Part shown: positions 32,945 to 41,708 of the stretch, one piece after another | Numbering within the stretch: the stretch's first letter is position 1 | How the letters are laid out: the number at the start of each line of letters is the position of its first letter | Origin: JASJAR01 sp039198225 | GTDB lineage: Bacteria; Pseudomonadota; Alphaproteobacteria; Rhodobacterales; Rhodobacteraceae | Reading direction: 5' to 3' | Length of the DNA: 64,000 bases | Assembly: GCA_039198225.1 (NCBI GenBank) | Contig: JBCCTQ010000011.1 | Span: 1 to 64,000 of the forward strand | The notes under the pieces: generated by a model | Databases searched by the model: none | Told to the model about the DNA's origin: nothing | Seen by the model: the letters and a program-made list of their open reading frames with translations, nothing else | Program-made: the position numbers and the translations under genes

Positions 32945-34759
32945 CTATTCGACGGTCACTGACTTGGCGAGATTTCTCGGCTGGTCCACATCCGTCCCTT
33001 TCGCGACGGCTGTGTGATAGGCGATCAATTGGGCCGGGATCGCGTAGAGCATGGGCGCCAGAAATTCCGAGACAGCTGGCATTTCAATCACATGCCACGC
33101 GCCTTCCCCGGCTTCGGCACGACCTTCGGCATCGGTGACCAGGACGATCTTGCCGCCTCGGGCTGTCACTTCGGCCATGTTGGAGGCGGACTTTTCAAAC
33201 AGGGAATCCTTCGGTGCCAACACGATCACCGGCACGTGGGAATCGACGAGCGCAATCGGCCCGTGCTTTAACTCTCCAGCGGCGTAGCCCTCGGCGTGGA
33301 TATAGCTGATTTCCTTCAGCTTGAGCGCGCCTTCGAGGGCCATCGGGTAGAGCGTTCCACGGCCAAGGAACAACACGTCTTGGGCCTCGGAGAGGTCGTT
33401 TGCAATGGTCTGGATGTCGGCCTCGCGGTCAAGCGCTTGGGAGAGGATCCCGGGCATGCGGCGGAGATCGGAGAGATGTCCGGCGAGCGCATCTGCGCTG
33501 ATCTGACCCCGATCGGAGGCCGCCCTAAGGGCGAGGATTGCAAGGACGGCCAGTTGGCAGGTGAATGCCTTGGTCGACGCCACGCCAATCTCAGCGCCCG
33601 CAAGGATGGGGATGGCCACATCGCTCTCACGGGCAATGGTCGATTCAGTGACATTCACCACCGAAACGATCCGCGCTTTCTCCGCCACGTGCCGGAGCGC
33701 TGCGAGCGTATCGGCGGTCTCCCCCGACTGGCTGACGAAAACGGCGAGCGTTTTCGGCCCGATTGGTGGGGCGCGGTAGCGAAACTCGGAGGCAATATCG
33801 ACCTCGACCGGAATTCCGGCCATGCCTTCGAACCAGTACTTTGCAACGGCACAGGCGTAAGAAGCCGTCCCGCACGCGACCATGACAATCCGGTCGACCT
33901 CTGCAAAATCCGGCAGATCGGCCGGGAGGCTCAGCTCTCCCCCCGGGACATGGTGCGCCAAAGCGTCCGCCAAAACCGTGGGCTGCTCGGCAATCTCCTT
34001 GGCCATAAAGTGCTTGTGCCCGCCCTTTTCGATTCGGCTCGTGTCAATCTGGACGGTTTTGATCGGGCGGTTGGCGAGCCGCCCGCCCCGGTCAAGGATT
34101 TCGACGTCCGCGCGGGTCAGGATCGCCCAATCGCCCTCTTCGAGATAGGTGATCCGGTCGGTCAGCGGTGCAAGGGCGATGGCGTCAGAGCCGAGATACA
34201 TCTCTCCGTCGCCGTGGCCCACTGCAAGGGGCGAGCCTTTGCGGGCAGCAATGATGAGATCTTCTTCGCCGTCGAACAGAAAGGCCAGCGCGTAGGCGCC
34301 GTGAAGTCGGGCAATCGTCTGTTCGGCTGCGTCGCGCGGGCTGAGCCCCTGATCGAGGAATGACTGGGTGAGAAGGGCGATGATTTCGGTATCGGTCTCG
34401 CTTTCAGTTGCATAGCCCTTGCCGGCCAGATCTTCTCGGAGAGCTTTGTGGTTTTCGATGATGCCGTTATGGACCACCGCCACGCTGCCCGCCTGGTGGG
34501 GATGGGCATTGCCGGTGCTCGGGGCGCCGTGGGTGGCCCAGCGGGTATGTCCGATGCCCGCTTTCCCGGGCAGTGGCTCATGGACCAATAGATCCGACAG
34601 ATTGACGAGCTTTCCAACCGCCCGACGCCGGTCGAGCTTTCCATTGGCCACCGTCGCGATGCCGGCGGAATCGTAGCCCCGGTATTCCAGGCGTTTGAGC
34701 GCTTCGACCAAAACCGGTGCCGCTTCGTGATCAGAAAGGATGCCTACAATTCCACACAT
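32945..34759 (-). CDS. glmS: Glutamine-fructose-6-phosphate aminotransferase
   Basis: A 604-residue enzyme that makes glucosamine-6-phosphate from fructose-6-phosphate and glutamine, the entry to peptidoglycan and lipopolysaccharide precursors. The class II amidotransferase domain starts at Cys2 (MCGIVGIL) with the HTRWATHGAPS motif. Two SIS domains follow (VACGTASYACAVAKYW; LGRGTLYPMALEGALKLKE). The C-terminus ends LAKSVTVE as in the family. It is two bases downstream of glmU in the same operon. No glmS ribozyme-like structure is expected here, and none was seen. Confidence 0.97.
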   Translation of the reverse strand: MCGIVGILSDHEAAPVLVEALKRLEYRGYDSAGIATVANGKLDRRRAVGKLVNLSDLLVHEPLPGKAGIGHTRWATHGAPSTGNAHPHQAGSVAVVHNGIIENHKALREDLAGKGYATESETDTEIIALLTQSFLDQGLSPRDAAEQTIARLHGAYALAFLFDGEEDLIIAARKGSPLAVGHGDGEMYLGSDAIALAPLTDRITYLEEGDWAILTRADVEILDRGGRLANRPIKTVQIDTSRIEKGGHKHFMAKEIAEQPTVLADALAHHVPGGELSLPADLPDFAEVDRIVMVACGTASYACAVAKYWFEGMAGIPVEVDIASEFRYRAPPIGPKTLAVFVSQSGETADTLAALRHVAEKARIVSVVNVTESTIARESDVAIPILAGAEIGVASTKAFTCQLAVLAILALRAASDRGQISADALAGHLSDLRRMPGILSQALDREADIQTIANDLSEAQDVLFLGRGTLYPMALEGALKLKEISYIHAEGYAAGELKHGPIALVDSHVPVIVLAPKDSLFEKSASNMAEVTARGGKIVLVTDAEGRAEAGEGAWHVIEMPAVSEFLAPMLYAIPAQLIAYHTAVAKGTDVDQPRNLAKSVTVE

Positions 34760-34761
34760 GC

Positions 34762-36111
34762 TTAACGCTCCAAATCCAATTTTCTCGCCCGAAGCTCGGC
34801 CATGATTTCCGCGCCGCGTCCGGATTTATTGACCTGTTTGCCGCGCCCTATGGCGAGATCGCCGTCGGGAACGTTTTGAGTGATGACCGAGCCCGATCCG
34901 GTGACGGCCCCCGCCCCAACGCTAACCGGGGCCACGAGCATGGTGCTCGACCCGATGAAGGCATCGGCTCCAATTTCGGTGCGGTGTTTGAACACGCCGT
35001 CGTAGTTACAGGTAACCGTACCAGCACCGATATTGGCGCCAGGCCCAATCTCGGCGTCGCCGATATAGGTGAGGTGGTTTACCTTGGCACCTTCGGCAAT
35101 CTCGGCATTTTTTACCTCGACGAAATTCCCAATCCGTGCACCCGGCGCGATCTTGGCGCCAGGTCGGAGCCGCGCATAGGGTCCCACAATTGCGCCTTCC
35201 CCCACATCACAGCGCTCAAGATGTGAAAAGGCGCGGATATGTACGTTCTTTGCCACTCGAACACCCTGGGCAAATACCACATGGGGGTCGACCACGGTAT
35301 CCGGGCCGATCTCCGTGTCATGGGAGAAAAAGACCGTCTCGGGAGCCGTCAGGGTCACACCCGCGGCCATTGCGGCCGCCCGGGCCTCGGCCTGAAATAC
35401 CGCCTCGGCGGCGGCGAGATCGGCCCGGCTGTTAACACCCAGCGTCTCGGCTTCATCGCAGGTCACGACCGCTGCTTTGAGGCCCTTGTCCCGGCCTTGG
35501 GCCACGATGTCGGTCAGATAGTATTCGCCGGCCGCATTGTCGTTCTTCAAGCCCGCGCAGAGCTCGAAAAGGGTGTCTGTCGGGGCAAGAACCACGCCGG
35601 AATTGCACAAGGTGATGGCCCGTTCGGTCTCGGTTGCGTCGTTGAATTCGACAATCCTGACCAAGGCATCCCCTTCTGTGACGATCCGGCCGTAGCGGCC
35701 AGGTTCCGCGGCGTGAAAGCCGAGGACGACGATATCTGCGCCCGCCTCCCGCCGCGCTGCCATCGCGGCAAGGGTGTCGGGGCGAATGAAAGGCGTATCG
35801 CCGTAAAGGACAACAGTATCGCCTCCAAGGTCCTTCAAAGCGTCCTCGGCCTGGGCCACCGCATGACCGGTTCCGAGCCGTTCTGCTTGAACAACCGTAA
35901 CAATAGCGGGGTCTTCCGCCTCGGCCGCCGCTGCCACTGCCTCGGCGCCGTTGCCCACCACAACCACCTTTCGGCCCGTGCCCAAAGCAGCAGCAGAGGC
36001 AAGCCCATGGGCAAAAAGCGGCCGTCCGGCCACTTCGTGCAGCACCTTCGGCAGGTCGGATTTCATCCGTTTGCCCTGTCCGGCTGCGAGGAGGACTAAA
36101 TGGGTCGCCAT
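34762..36111 (-). CDS. glmU: Bifunctional glucosamine-1-P acetyltransferase / UDP-GlcNAc pyrophosphorylase
   Basis: A 449-residue two-domain enzyme that makes UDP-GlcNAc. The N-terminal uridyltransferase has LAAGQGKRMKSDLPKVLH. The C-terminal left-handed beta-helix shows hexapeptide periodicity (IGPGANIGAGTVTCNYDG) and the acetyltransferase active-site region. It is upstream of glmS, forming a compact amino-sugar precursor operon. The 99 bases between its start and the divergent phosphatase gene should hold promoters for both; no clear consensus was found. Confidence 0.97.
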   Translation of the reverse strand: MATHLVLLAAGQGKRMKSDLPKVLHEVAGRPLFAHGLASAAALGTGRKVVVVGNGAEAVAAAAEAEDPAIVTVVQAERLGTGHAVAQAEDALKDLGGDTVVLYGDTPFIRPDTLAAMAARREAGADIVVLGFHAAEPGRYGRIVTEGDALVRIVEFNDATETERAITLCNSGVVLAPTDTLFELCAGLKNDNAAGEYYLTDIVAQGRDKGLKAAVVTCDEAETLGVNSRADLAAAEAVFQAEARAAAMAAGVTLTAPETVFFSHDTEIGPDTVVDPHVVFAQGVRVAKNVHIRAFSHLERCDVGEGAIVGPYARLRPGAKIAPGARIGNFVEVKNAEIAEGAKVNHLTYIGDAEIGPGANIGAGTVTCNYDGVFKHRTEIGADAFIGSSTMLVAPVSVGAGAVTGSGSVITQNVPDGDLAIGRGKQVNKSGRGAEIMAELRARKLDLER

Positions 36112-36210
36112 ACTCTCCGAACTTTTCTTCCCAGCCGGTTCGTTTTACGCCAGCCCCTGGTTCTGGCAAGGGCCCGGACCTCGCGAGATTTTACAGGCTG
36201 TTGCAAGAAC

Positions 36211-36879
36211 ATGGAAAAGCGATGCGTGGTCTTCGACCTCGACGGAACCTTGGCGGATACCAGCCGCGACCTAATCGGCTCTGCCAATGCCCGATTTGAG
36301 GCCCTCGGCCACGGCGCGCTGCTAGATCCGATCGACGATGCCTCCACGGCCTTTCGTGGCGGCCGAGCGATGTTGAGACTGGGATTCTCGAGGGTGAACG
36401 GTACGGCAGACGAAAACGAGGTGGAGCGAGAATATCCTCTGCTTTTAGAGGCTTATGCCGAGAGGATCGATCTCGAAACCGTTCTCTATCCTGGAGCGGA
36501 GGCCGCTGTTGAAGCACTGCTTGGGGCCGGGTACGCAACCGCGATTTGCACCAACAAGCCCGAAGGATTGGCCGAGACGCTGATGCGCCGGCTCGGGGTG
36601 CGGGATCTATTTGGCTCATTGATCGGCGCCGACACCTTGGTCCCCAAACCCGATCCCCGGCCCTACCGGGCGGCGGTTGAACGGGCCGGGGGGGCGGTTG
36701 AACACTCATGCTTGATTGGCGACACTCTTACCGACCGCGACACGGCGCGGGCGGCGGGTGTGCCTGTGGTTCTTGTAACCTTCGGGCCCGAAGGCCGGGC
36801 CGTGGCCGATCTCGAGCCGGACGGGCTCCTAGGCAGCTATGACCGGCTTGGCGGTGAAATCGCCCGCTTGATCGGTTGA
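36211..36879 (+). CDS. gph: Phosphoglycolate phosphatase (HAD superfamily)
   Basis: About 222 residues with an intact HAD motif set: VFDLDGTLADT (both aspartates present), motif II CTNKPEGL, motif III Lys in LVPKPDPRPY and motif IV IGDTLTDRDTA. Length and order match phosphoglycolate phosphatases, which clear phosphoglycolate formed by DNA repair or Rubisco. The ATG at 36211 was preferred over an upstream open frame that overlaps glmU's 5' end; its ribosome-binding site is weak. Confidence 0.87.
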   Translation: MEKRCVVFDLDGTLADTSRDLIGSANARFEALGHGALLDPIDDASTAFRGGRAMLRLGFSRVNGTADENEVEREYPLLLEAYAERIDLETVLYPGAEAAVEALLGAGYATAICTNKPEGLAETLMRRLGVRDLFGSLIGADTLVPKPDPRPYRAAVERAGGAVEHSCLIGDTLTDRDTARAAGVPVVLVTFGPEGRAVADLEPDGLLGSYDRLGGEIARLIG

Positions 36880-36909
36880 CCGGCGCAACCGCCCGGTTAG
36901 GGTCCGAGC

Positions 36910-38112
36910 ATGGCGGAACGGTTCGAAAAATCCTTTACCCAGCAAGCGCCGATCCCCGAAGCGGGGATAGAGGCGGCTTTGGCCGTGATGCGGTCAGGCA
37001 AGCTCCATCGCTATAATACCGACCCGGGCGAGATCTCCGAGGCGGCGGCACTCGAAGCGGAATTTGCGGAGATTACCGGTGCGACCTACGCCCTAGCGGT
37101 CACATCGGGGGGCTATGCGATGCGCCTTGCTCTCCGCGCCCTTGGCGTCGGTCCGGGGGACTTGGTGCTTTCGAACGCCTTCACCTTGGCGCCGGTGCCA
37201 GGCGCCATTGCGGCCGTCGGCGCGGAAGCGGCTTTTGTCGGCGTGACCGAGGACCTCACGATTGATCTTGATGATCTCCGCGCAAAGATCGACCGCGCAA
37301 ACGTGCTCCTTCTGTCCCATATGCGCGGCCATATTGTTGATATGGACGCGCTCGTGGCGATTGCTGATGGCGCTGGCGTGCCGGTGGTTGAGGATTGCGC
37401 ACATACGATGGGGGCGGCCTGGCGCGGCACGCCTTCGGGTCGGCACGGGGTGATCGGGTGTTTTTCGACCCAGACTTACAAACACGCCAATTCCGGCGAG
37501 GGCGGGTTTGTGGTCACCGATGATGCCGAACTTGCTGCAAAAATGATTGTGATGTCTGGAAGTTACATGTTGTTTGACCGTCACGGCGCCGCGCCCGATC
37601 CCGAAGAGGTGGCCGCCATTGCCGACGGGATGCCCAACATGTCTGGGCGGATGGACAATCTTCGGGCAGCAGTCCTTCGCCCGCAGCTACAATCACTCGA
37701 CGCTAATCGCGCCGCATGGAACGCGCTATATGGCGCGCTGGAAGAAGGGCTCCGGGATGTTTCCGGATTGACCCTAACTCAACGACCGGAGGAAGAGAGT
37801 TACGTCGGTTCCTCATTTCAATTTCTCCTTCTCGATTGGCCCGTTTCGGCCATCGAAAAAGTCATTGCCGGTGCGTCCGTCCGGGGGGTCGAGCTAAAGT
37901 GGTTCGGTGCGACTAGGCCGCGGGGTTTCACGTCCGTCTACCGCCATTGGACATTCGCCGACCCGGCGCCAATGGCCGCCACGGATCGGGTGTTGGCCGG
38001 GCTCGTCGATCTTCGCTTGCCTCTGACCTTTTCCGCCGATGATTGCAGGCTTATCGCGCGGATCGTCGCCGAAGAAGTGACCCGGGCCAAAAGCCGGATC
38101 GCCGCCGAGTAA
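36910..38112 (+). CDS. DegT/DnrJ/EryC1-family PLP aminotransferase
   Basis: A 400-residue fold-type I aminotransferase. VTSGGYAMRLALRALG holds the phosphate-binding Ser/Thr region, E161/D162 (VVEDCAH) stack with PLP, and Lys191 in STQTYKHANSGEGG forms the Schiff base. Family members transaminate keto-sugars for surface glycans or antibiotics, or dehydrate them. No sugar-nucleotide genes are adjacent, so the substrate is unknown. It starts 30 bases after the phosphatase gene on the same strand. Confidence 0.88.
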   Translation: MAERFEKSFTQQAPIPEAGIEAALAVMRSGKLHRYNTDPGEISEAAALEAEFAEITGATYALAVTSGGYAMRLALRALGVGPGDLVLSNAFTLAPVPGAIAAVGAEAAFVGVTEDLTIDLDDLRAKIDRANVLLLSHMRGHIVDMDALVAIADGAGVPVVEDCAHTMGAAWRGTPSGRHGVIGCFSTQTYKHANSGEGGFVVTDDAELAAKMIVMSGSYMLFDRHGAAPDPEEVAAIADGMPNMSGRMDNLRAAVLRPQLQSLDANRAAWNALYGALEEGLRDVSGLTLTQRPEEESYVGSSFQFLLLDWPVSAIEKVIAGASVRGVELKWFGATRPRGFTSVYRHWTFADPAPMAATDRVLAGLVDLRLPLTFSADDCRLIARIVAEEVTRAKSRIAAE

Positions 38113-38209
38113 AACCATTGCTAGCCGATAACGGCGCCGTCCGGCTCGCTGCTATGGTTTAGCAGGGGCTCTGCCGCCACACCGGGGGAAGATCGAAAGG
38201 GAGGAACCC

Positions 38210-38320
38210 ATGTTTCGACTTCTCGCCCTTATCGTGATGGTGGTTTTCGTTGCGACAGGCTACGCCGCAAGTGCAGAGCGTTCCGGTATATGCCAGTTTG
38301 AGGCATGTCGCGTCCGATGA
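38210..38320 (+). CDS. 36-residue membrane or secreted peptide
   Basis: The ATG has GGGAGGA four to ten bases upstream, among the best sites in the window. The product begins with a hydrophobic helix (MFRLLALIVMVVFVATGYA) and ends in a short polar tail with two cysteines (CQFEACRVR). A signal-peptidase cut after a small residue near 22 is plausible. The stop overlaps the next gene's start by 16 bases, so they may be translated together. Function is unknown. Confidence 0.6.
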   Translation: MFRLLALIVMVVFVATGYAASAERSGICQFEACRVR

Positions 38321-38595
38321 TCCTTGGCCTTTCAGTGCTGTTGACGATGGCCGGAGCTCTCGGCGTTGCTTTGGGCCTTTGGGTGGTCCGGCTTGACGAG
38401 TCGCAGATCATTGAGCGGGCCGCGCGCGCCCATGTCGCCGAAGGCGGGAAGGCCGAGGAGTGTTCGGCCCGAACCGGCGTCGCGCCAGTTTGGATCATGG
38501 TCGCCTGCGGGTCGGGCGATCGGGTCGTGTTGCGTGCCTTCAACCGCTGGGGTCTACAGATACCCGCCGAACCCGGAAAGGGTCCGGGGACCTGA
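38305..38595 (+). CDS. Small hypothetical protein with N-terminal membrane helix
   Basis: A 96-residue protein. Residues 5-29 are a membrane helix (MILGLSVLLTMAGALGVALG). The rest is a small domain with two cysteines (C53, C68) and Trp-rich strands, probably in the periplasm. It overlaps the upstream 36-residue peptide gene. I do not recognise a family. Confidence 0.6.
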   Translation: MSRPMILGLSVLLTMAGALGVALGLWVVRLDESQIIERAARAHVAEGGKAEECSARTGVAPVWIMVACGSGDRVVLRAFNRWGLQIPAEPGKGPGT

Positions 38596-38660
38596 CCCCT
38601 AGGCGAGGATCCTGTCAGCGCTTAAACTAAAGAGATCCAGTGCCGAGGAGACCCTCCGCT

Positions 38661-39449
38661 ATGAACGATCTGCCCGACCGGGCCCTGGCCGCCCTTCTTT
38701 CCGAGCAAGACGCCTATCGCACCGCGCCGCCGCCGCCATTGCCTCGGATGTTCCGCGGGCTTGCCCGGCCAGTGTCTTTCTTAACCCAAAGGCTTATTCC
38801 AGCCGAAGCCGTGGAAGCGGCGCTTTACGGGGCCGATTGGGCGGCATCGGCATCGATCCGCGGAGTTAGCCTCGGCCATGACCGGGCCGCATTGGCTGAA
38901 TGCGAGGCCGCCGCCCTCGACATCCGGCGCTGGGCCATCGGTTACGCGGCGACCGGGGGCGGAGCAGCCGGTGCTTTTGGCGCCTTCGGGCTTGCGGTCG
39001 ATATTCCAACAACGATCACCCTCGCGCTCAGGACAGTGCGGCTGACCGGTCACGCTTATGGATTTCCAGGTGAGACGCCCATGGAGCGGATATTTATACT
39101 CGACATTCTCCAATTGGCCGGCGCAAATTCGCGGGAGGAAAAGCGCCAGATCCTCGCACGTTTGAACGAGGAAAGGGCGGATCTTGCACCGGAAACGGCG
39201 TCGAATATTGTCGGTCTGACGGGCCAGGCTGCGGGCACCCATGCGGCGATCCGGCGGGTCGCCTCGACCCTTGGGGTCAACCTTTCAGCCCGAAAATTCG
39301 GCCAACTCGCTCCGGTCATTGGCGCAGCCGTGGGGGCCGGTGTGGGCGCCTCGTTTCAAAATGACGTTGCCCTCGCCGCGCGCCATGCGTACCGCGAGCG
39401 CTGGGTTGCTCGTCACGAGGGTCTGATCGAGGGGGAGGCCACTGCATGA
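38661..39449 (+). CDS. EcsC-family protein
   Basis: About 262 residues. The central hydrophobic stretch AATGGGAAGAFGAFGLAVDIP followed by TTITLALRTVRLTGHAYGF is the hallmark of EcsC-type proteins, which were named from a Bacillus ABC-transporter operon and are of unclear function. A second Gly-rich stretch (APVIGAAVGAGVGAS) lies near the C-terminus, giving two membrane-associating segments. The ATG at 38661 was preferred over a GTG seven codons earlier; a GAGGAG precedes it. It overlaps the ASCH gene by four bases. Confidence 0.8.
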   Translation: MNDLPDRALAALLSEQDAYRTAPPPPLPRMFRGLARPVSFLTQRLIPAEAVEAALYGADWAASASIRGVSLGHDRAALAECEAAALDIRRWAIGYAATGGGAAGAFGAFGLAVDIPTTITLALRTVRLTGHAYGFPGETPMERIFILDILQLAGANSREEKRQILARLNEERADLAPETASNIVGLTGQAAGTHAAIRRVASTLGVNLSARKFGQLAPVIGAAVGAGVGASFQNDVALAARHAYRERWVARHEGLIEGEATA

Positions 39450-39856
39450 CGCTCGACGAAATCAAATCCCGCTATCCCTCGGCCGTGACATTCACGTTTG
39501 GTGACAGCCAGGAGATGTCAGATCAACTCCTTGCCCTTGTCCGCGCCGGACAGAAAACCGCGACCTGCGGCGCACTCCGTGATTTCGGAGACGGAGGAGA
39601 GCCTCAACCGGTTGTTGGTCGGCGCGACATTGCTCTTGAATGGGACGGCAGGCCGGGGGTTCTTATCGAAACGATCGACGTCTCGACCTGCCTTTTTGAG
39701 GAGATCGACGCCGAATTCGCCTTGGCCGAAGGCGAAAATGACAGCCTCGAGGGCTGGCGCCGCGATCACCGCGCTTATTTCGAACGTCACGGCGGATGGG
39801 ATCCGAAAATGGAGCTCATTTGTGAGCGGTTCCGCATGGTTGAGGACTTCGCTTAG
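39446..39856 (+). CDS. ASCH-domain protein
   Basis: A 136-residue single-domain protein: FTFGDSQEMSDQLLALVRAGQKTATCGAL holds the family's Gly-x-Lys-Thr-Ala-Thr loop, then IALEWDGRPGVLIET and the terminal WDPKMELICERFRMVE. ASCH domains resemble PUA domains and bind RNA or modified nucleosides; YqfB hydrolyses acetylcytidine. It overlaps the EcsC gene by four bases, so the two share a transcript. Confidence 0.86.
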   Translation: MTLDEIKSRYPSAVTFTFGDSQEMSDQLLALVRAGQKTATCGALRDFGDGGEPQPVVGRRDIALEWDGRPGVLIETIDVSTCLFEEIDAEFALAEGENDSLEGWRRDHRAYFERHGGWDPKMELICERFRMVEDFA

Positions 39857-39862
39857 CGGGGC

Positions 39863-39896
39863 TTCATCCTGGAAAAAATACTCCCGCCGGAGGCGA
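39863..39896 (-). terminator. Dispersed hairpin-plus-T-run element, copy 2; lysE terminator
   Basis: On the minus strand this reads GCCTCCGGCGGGAGTATTT with further Ts, and then CCAGGATGAAG. It is an inverted copy of 29710-29735. Here it lies downstream of lysE with the T-run in the transcribed direction, so it is likely its terminator. Confidence 0.75.
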
Positions 39897-39913
39897 GAGT
39901 CTTTGGGAAAGAG

Positions 39914-39934
39914 GCGGGGGTTTCACACCCCCGC
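39914..39934. terminator. GC-rich hairpin between ASCH and lysE genes
   Basis: GCGGGGG and CCCCCGC enclose TTTCACA. A strong 7-base stem lies between two converging genes and probably contributes to transcript ends in one or both directions. Confidence 0.5.
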
Positions 39935-39978
39935 ACCCCCGTGGAGTGTTTGAACCAGGATGAAGGGCCCGTGTTGCG

Positions 39979-40572
39979 TCAGAAGAGAACTGGGATCGTC
40001 GAGGCAACAAGGAGGATCGCCATTGTCCAGTTGAAGGCTCTAAGGCGGCCGGGGCCATCGAGCCAACGGCGGATGGCTTGGCCGAGCCAGGTCCAGATGC
40101 CGACCGAGGGGAGATTGACGGTGGAAAAGGTGAGCGCAACTGCGGCCATCGCGCCAATACTGTCGCCGGGCGCGTAGGTGCTGACGGCAGTGAGCGATAA
40201 GGCCCAGGCTTTGGGGTTCACCCATTGGAAGGCTGCCGCTTCGAAGAAGGTCATGGGCCGCCCTTTACCCCGCGACCCGTCTGGCGAGGCGGCCTGGGCG
40301 ATCCGCCAGGCGAGCCAAAAAAGGTAGACGAGGCAAATCGCCTTTAGAGTGGGTTCGGCCCAGGGAAGAACGTCGAAGATCCCGGCAAGACCCACCCCAA
40401 CGCAAAATACCTGGAAGGAATGCCCGACCGAGACGCCAAGAAGGTGGGGTATTGTTCGCCGGATTCCGAAATTCGCGCCCGATGCCATAAGCATCATGTT
40501 GTTGGGCCCCGGCGTGACCGAGCCCACAAAAGCAAAGACCGCCAGGGCGTAGAGAAGGCTGAGATCGTCCAT
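39979..40572 (-). CDS. LysE/RhtB-family exporter
   Basis: A 197-residue inner-membrane protein with about six helices and the LysE motif GSVTPGPNNMMLMASGANFGIRRTIPH (positions about 18-44, given in part) near the N-terminus. Members export amino acids such as lysine, homoserine or threonine. The substrate cannot be read from sequence. It is divergent from yebC with 111 bases between. Confidence 0.9.
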   Translation of the reverse strand: MDDLSLLYALAVFAFVGSVTPGPNNMMLMASGANFGIRRTIPHLLGVSVGHSFQVFCVGVGLAGIFDVLPWAEPTLKAICLVYLFWLAWRIAQAASPDGSRGKGRPMTFFEAAAFQWVNPKAWALSLTAVSTYAPGDSIGAMAAVALTFSTVNLPSVGIWTWLGQAIRRWLDGPGRLRAFNWTMAILLVASTIPVLF

Positions 40573-40683
40573 AGCCGTCCGGAGCTACCGCCCGGCGCGC
40601 GGCATTGCAATTGCCTCCGGCTTGCCCCGGACCGGCCCCGGACGATATAGACCGGTCCAATCAGCCGAGCGACGGAGACCGGA

Positions 40684-41430
40684 ATGGCAGGCCATTCAAA
40701 ATGGGCGAATATTCAGCACCGCAAAGGGCGACAGGATGCGGCCCGTTCGAAGCTCTTTTCGAAGCTCTCGAAGGAAATTACCGTGGCGGCAAAGATGGGA
40801 GACCCGGACCCCGAAAAAAATCCCCGTCTCCGGCTTGCGGTAAAGGAAGCAAAATCAAACTCGGTCCCTAAGGATGTGATCGAACGGGCAATCTCAAAAT
40901 CCCAAGCCGGGGATGGCGACGAATATGAAGAGATCCGCTATGAAGGCTACGGGCCGGGCGGGGTCGCGGTGATCGTCGAGGCGATGACCGACAACCGGAA
41001 CCGCACGGCCTCTACCGTCCGCTCCACCTTCGGCAAGCATGGCGGCAATTTGGGCGAGACGGGTTCGGTCAGCTTCATGTTCGAACGCAAGGGCGAGATC
41101 CTCTACGGCGCAGAAGCCGGCGACGAGGACCAAGTCATGGAGGCCGCCATCGATGCCGGCGCGGAAGATGTGGAATCGTCCGAAGACGGCCACGCCATCT
41201 ACACGGCCGATACGGATCTCAACGAAGTGTCGAATTCCCTTGAAGGGGCGCTTGGCGAAGCGGATTCGACCAAACTCATTTGGAAACCCACGACCACCAC
41301 AGAACTTGACCTCGACGGGGCGCAAAAACTGATGCGGCTCATTGAGGTCCTCGAGGACGATGACGACATCCAGCGGGTGACAGCGAATTTCGAGATTTCC
41401 GATGAGGTGATGGCGGAGCTTTCGGCCTAG
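40684..41430 (+). CDS. yebC: YebC/PmpR-family protein
   Basis: A 248-residue protein of family-standard length. It begins MAGHSKWANIQHRKGRQDAA, has the central GYGPGGVAVIVEAMTDNRNRT and ends in the acidic third domain. YebC proteins were long annotated as transcription regulators; newer work links them to translation of difficult sequences on the ribosome. GGAG lies six bases before the ATG. Its stop overlaps the convergent small gene by four bases. Confidence 0.95.
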   Translation: MAGHSKWANIQHRKGRQDAARSKLFSKLSKEITVAAKMGDPDPEKNPRLRLAVKEAKSNSVPKDVIERAISKSQAGDGDEYEEIRYEGYGPGGVAVIVEAMTDNRNRTASTVRSTFGKHGGNLGETGSVSFMFERKGEILYGAEAGDEDQVMEAAIDAGAEDVESSEDGHAIYTADTDLNEVSNSLEGALGEADSTKLIWKPTTTTELDLDGAQKLMRLIEVLEDDDDIQRVTANFEISDEVMAELSA

Positions 41431-41708
41431 GACGGCTTCCGGACCGAAAACACAATCCGGTTCACCGAGAAAAAGTAGCGGTTTTCGTCGTCGAGCCGCT
41501 TTTGGTCGGCCAGAAAAGCCGCAACGTCTTCCGTTTTGAAATCACCGCCCGGAGCCCTGAGCATTCCGATCCGATCTTTGCTCACCCTGGCATAGCTTCC
41601 GTCCTGGCGGTCAAAAGCGCGGAACGGAAAGGCTTCCCGCGCGGTGATCTCAAGCCCCGCGGCGACGGGATCGGCTGAGAGTTTCGGGGGGATGTCGGTG
41701 AAGGTCAT
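41427..41708 (-). CDS. Small protein resembling the C-terminus of a SAM methyltransferase
   Basis: A 93-residue reading frame with coding character. Its end (DDENRYFFSVNRIVFSVRKP) looks like the last strands of class I SAM-dependent methyltransferases, and GLEITAREAFPFRAFDRQDG like the preceding variable region. The SAM-binding N-terminal half is absent upstream, where the next frame carries something else. It may be a remnant of a truncated methyltransferase or a small gene of its own. No ribosome-binding site is seen before the ATG, which sits in an ATGA overlap with the upstream frame. Confidence 0.5.
   Translation of the reverse strand: MTFTDIPPKLSADPVAAGLEITAREAFPFRAFDRQDGSYARVSKDRIGMLRAPGGDFKTEDVAAFLADQKRLDDENRYFFSVNRIVFSVRKPS

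Noticed and set aside
33296..34363. Plus-strand open frame of 355 codons opposite glmS
   Set aside because: Antisense to a certain housekeeping gene, with no recognisable domain or ribosome site.
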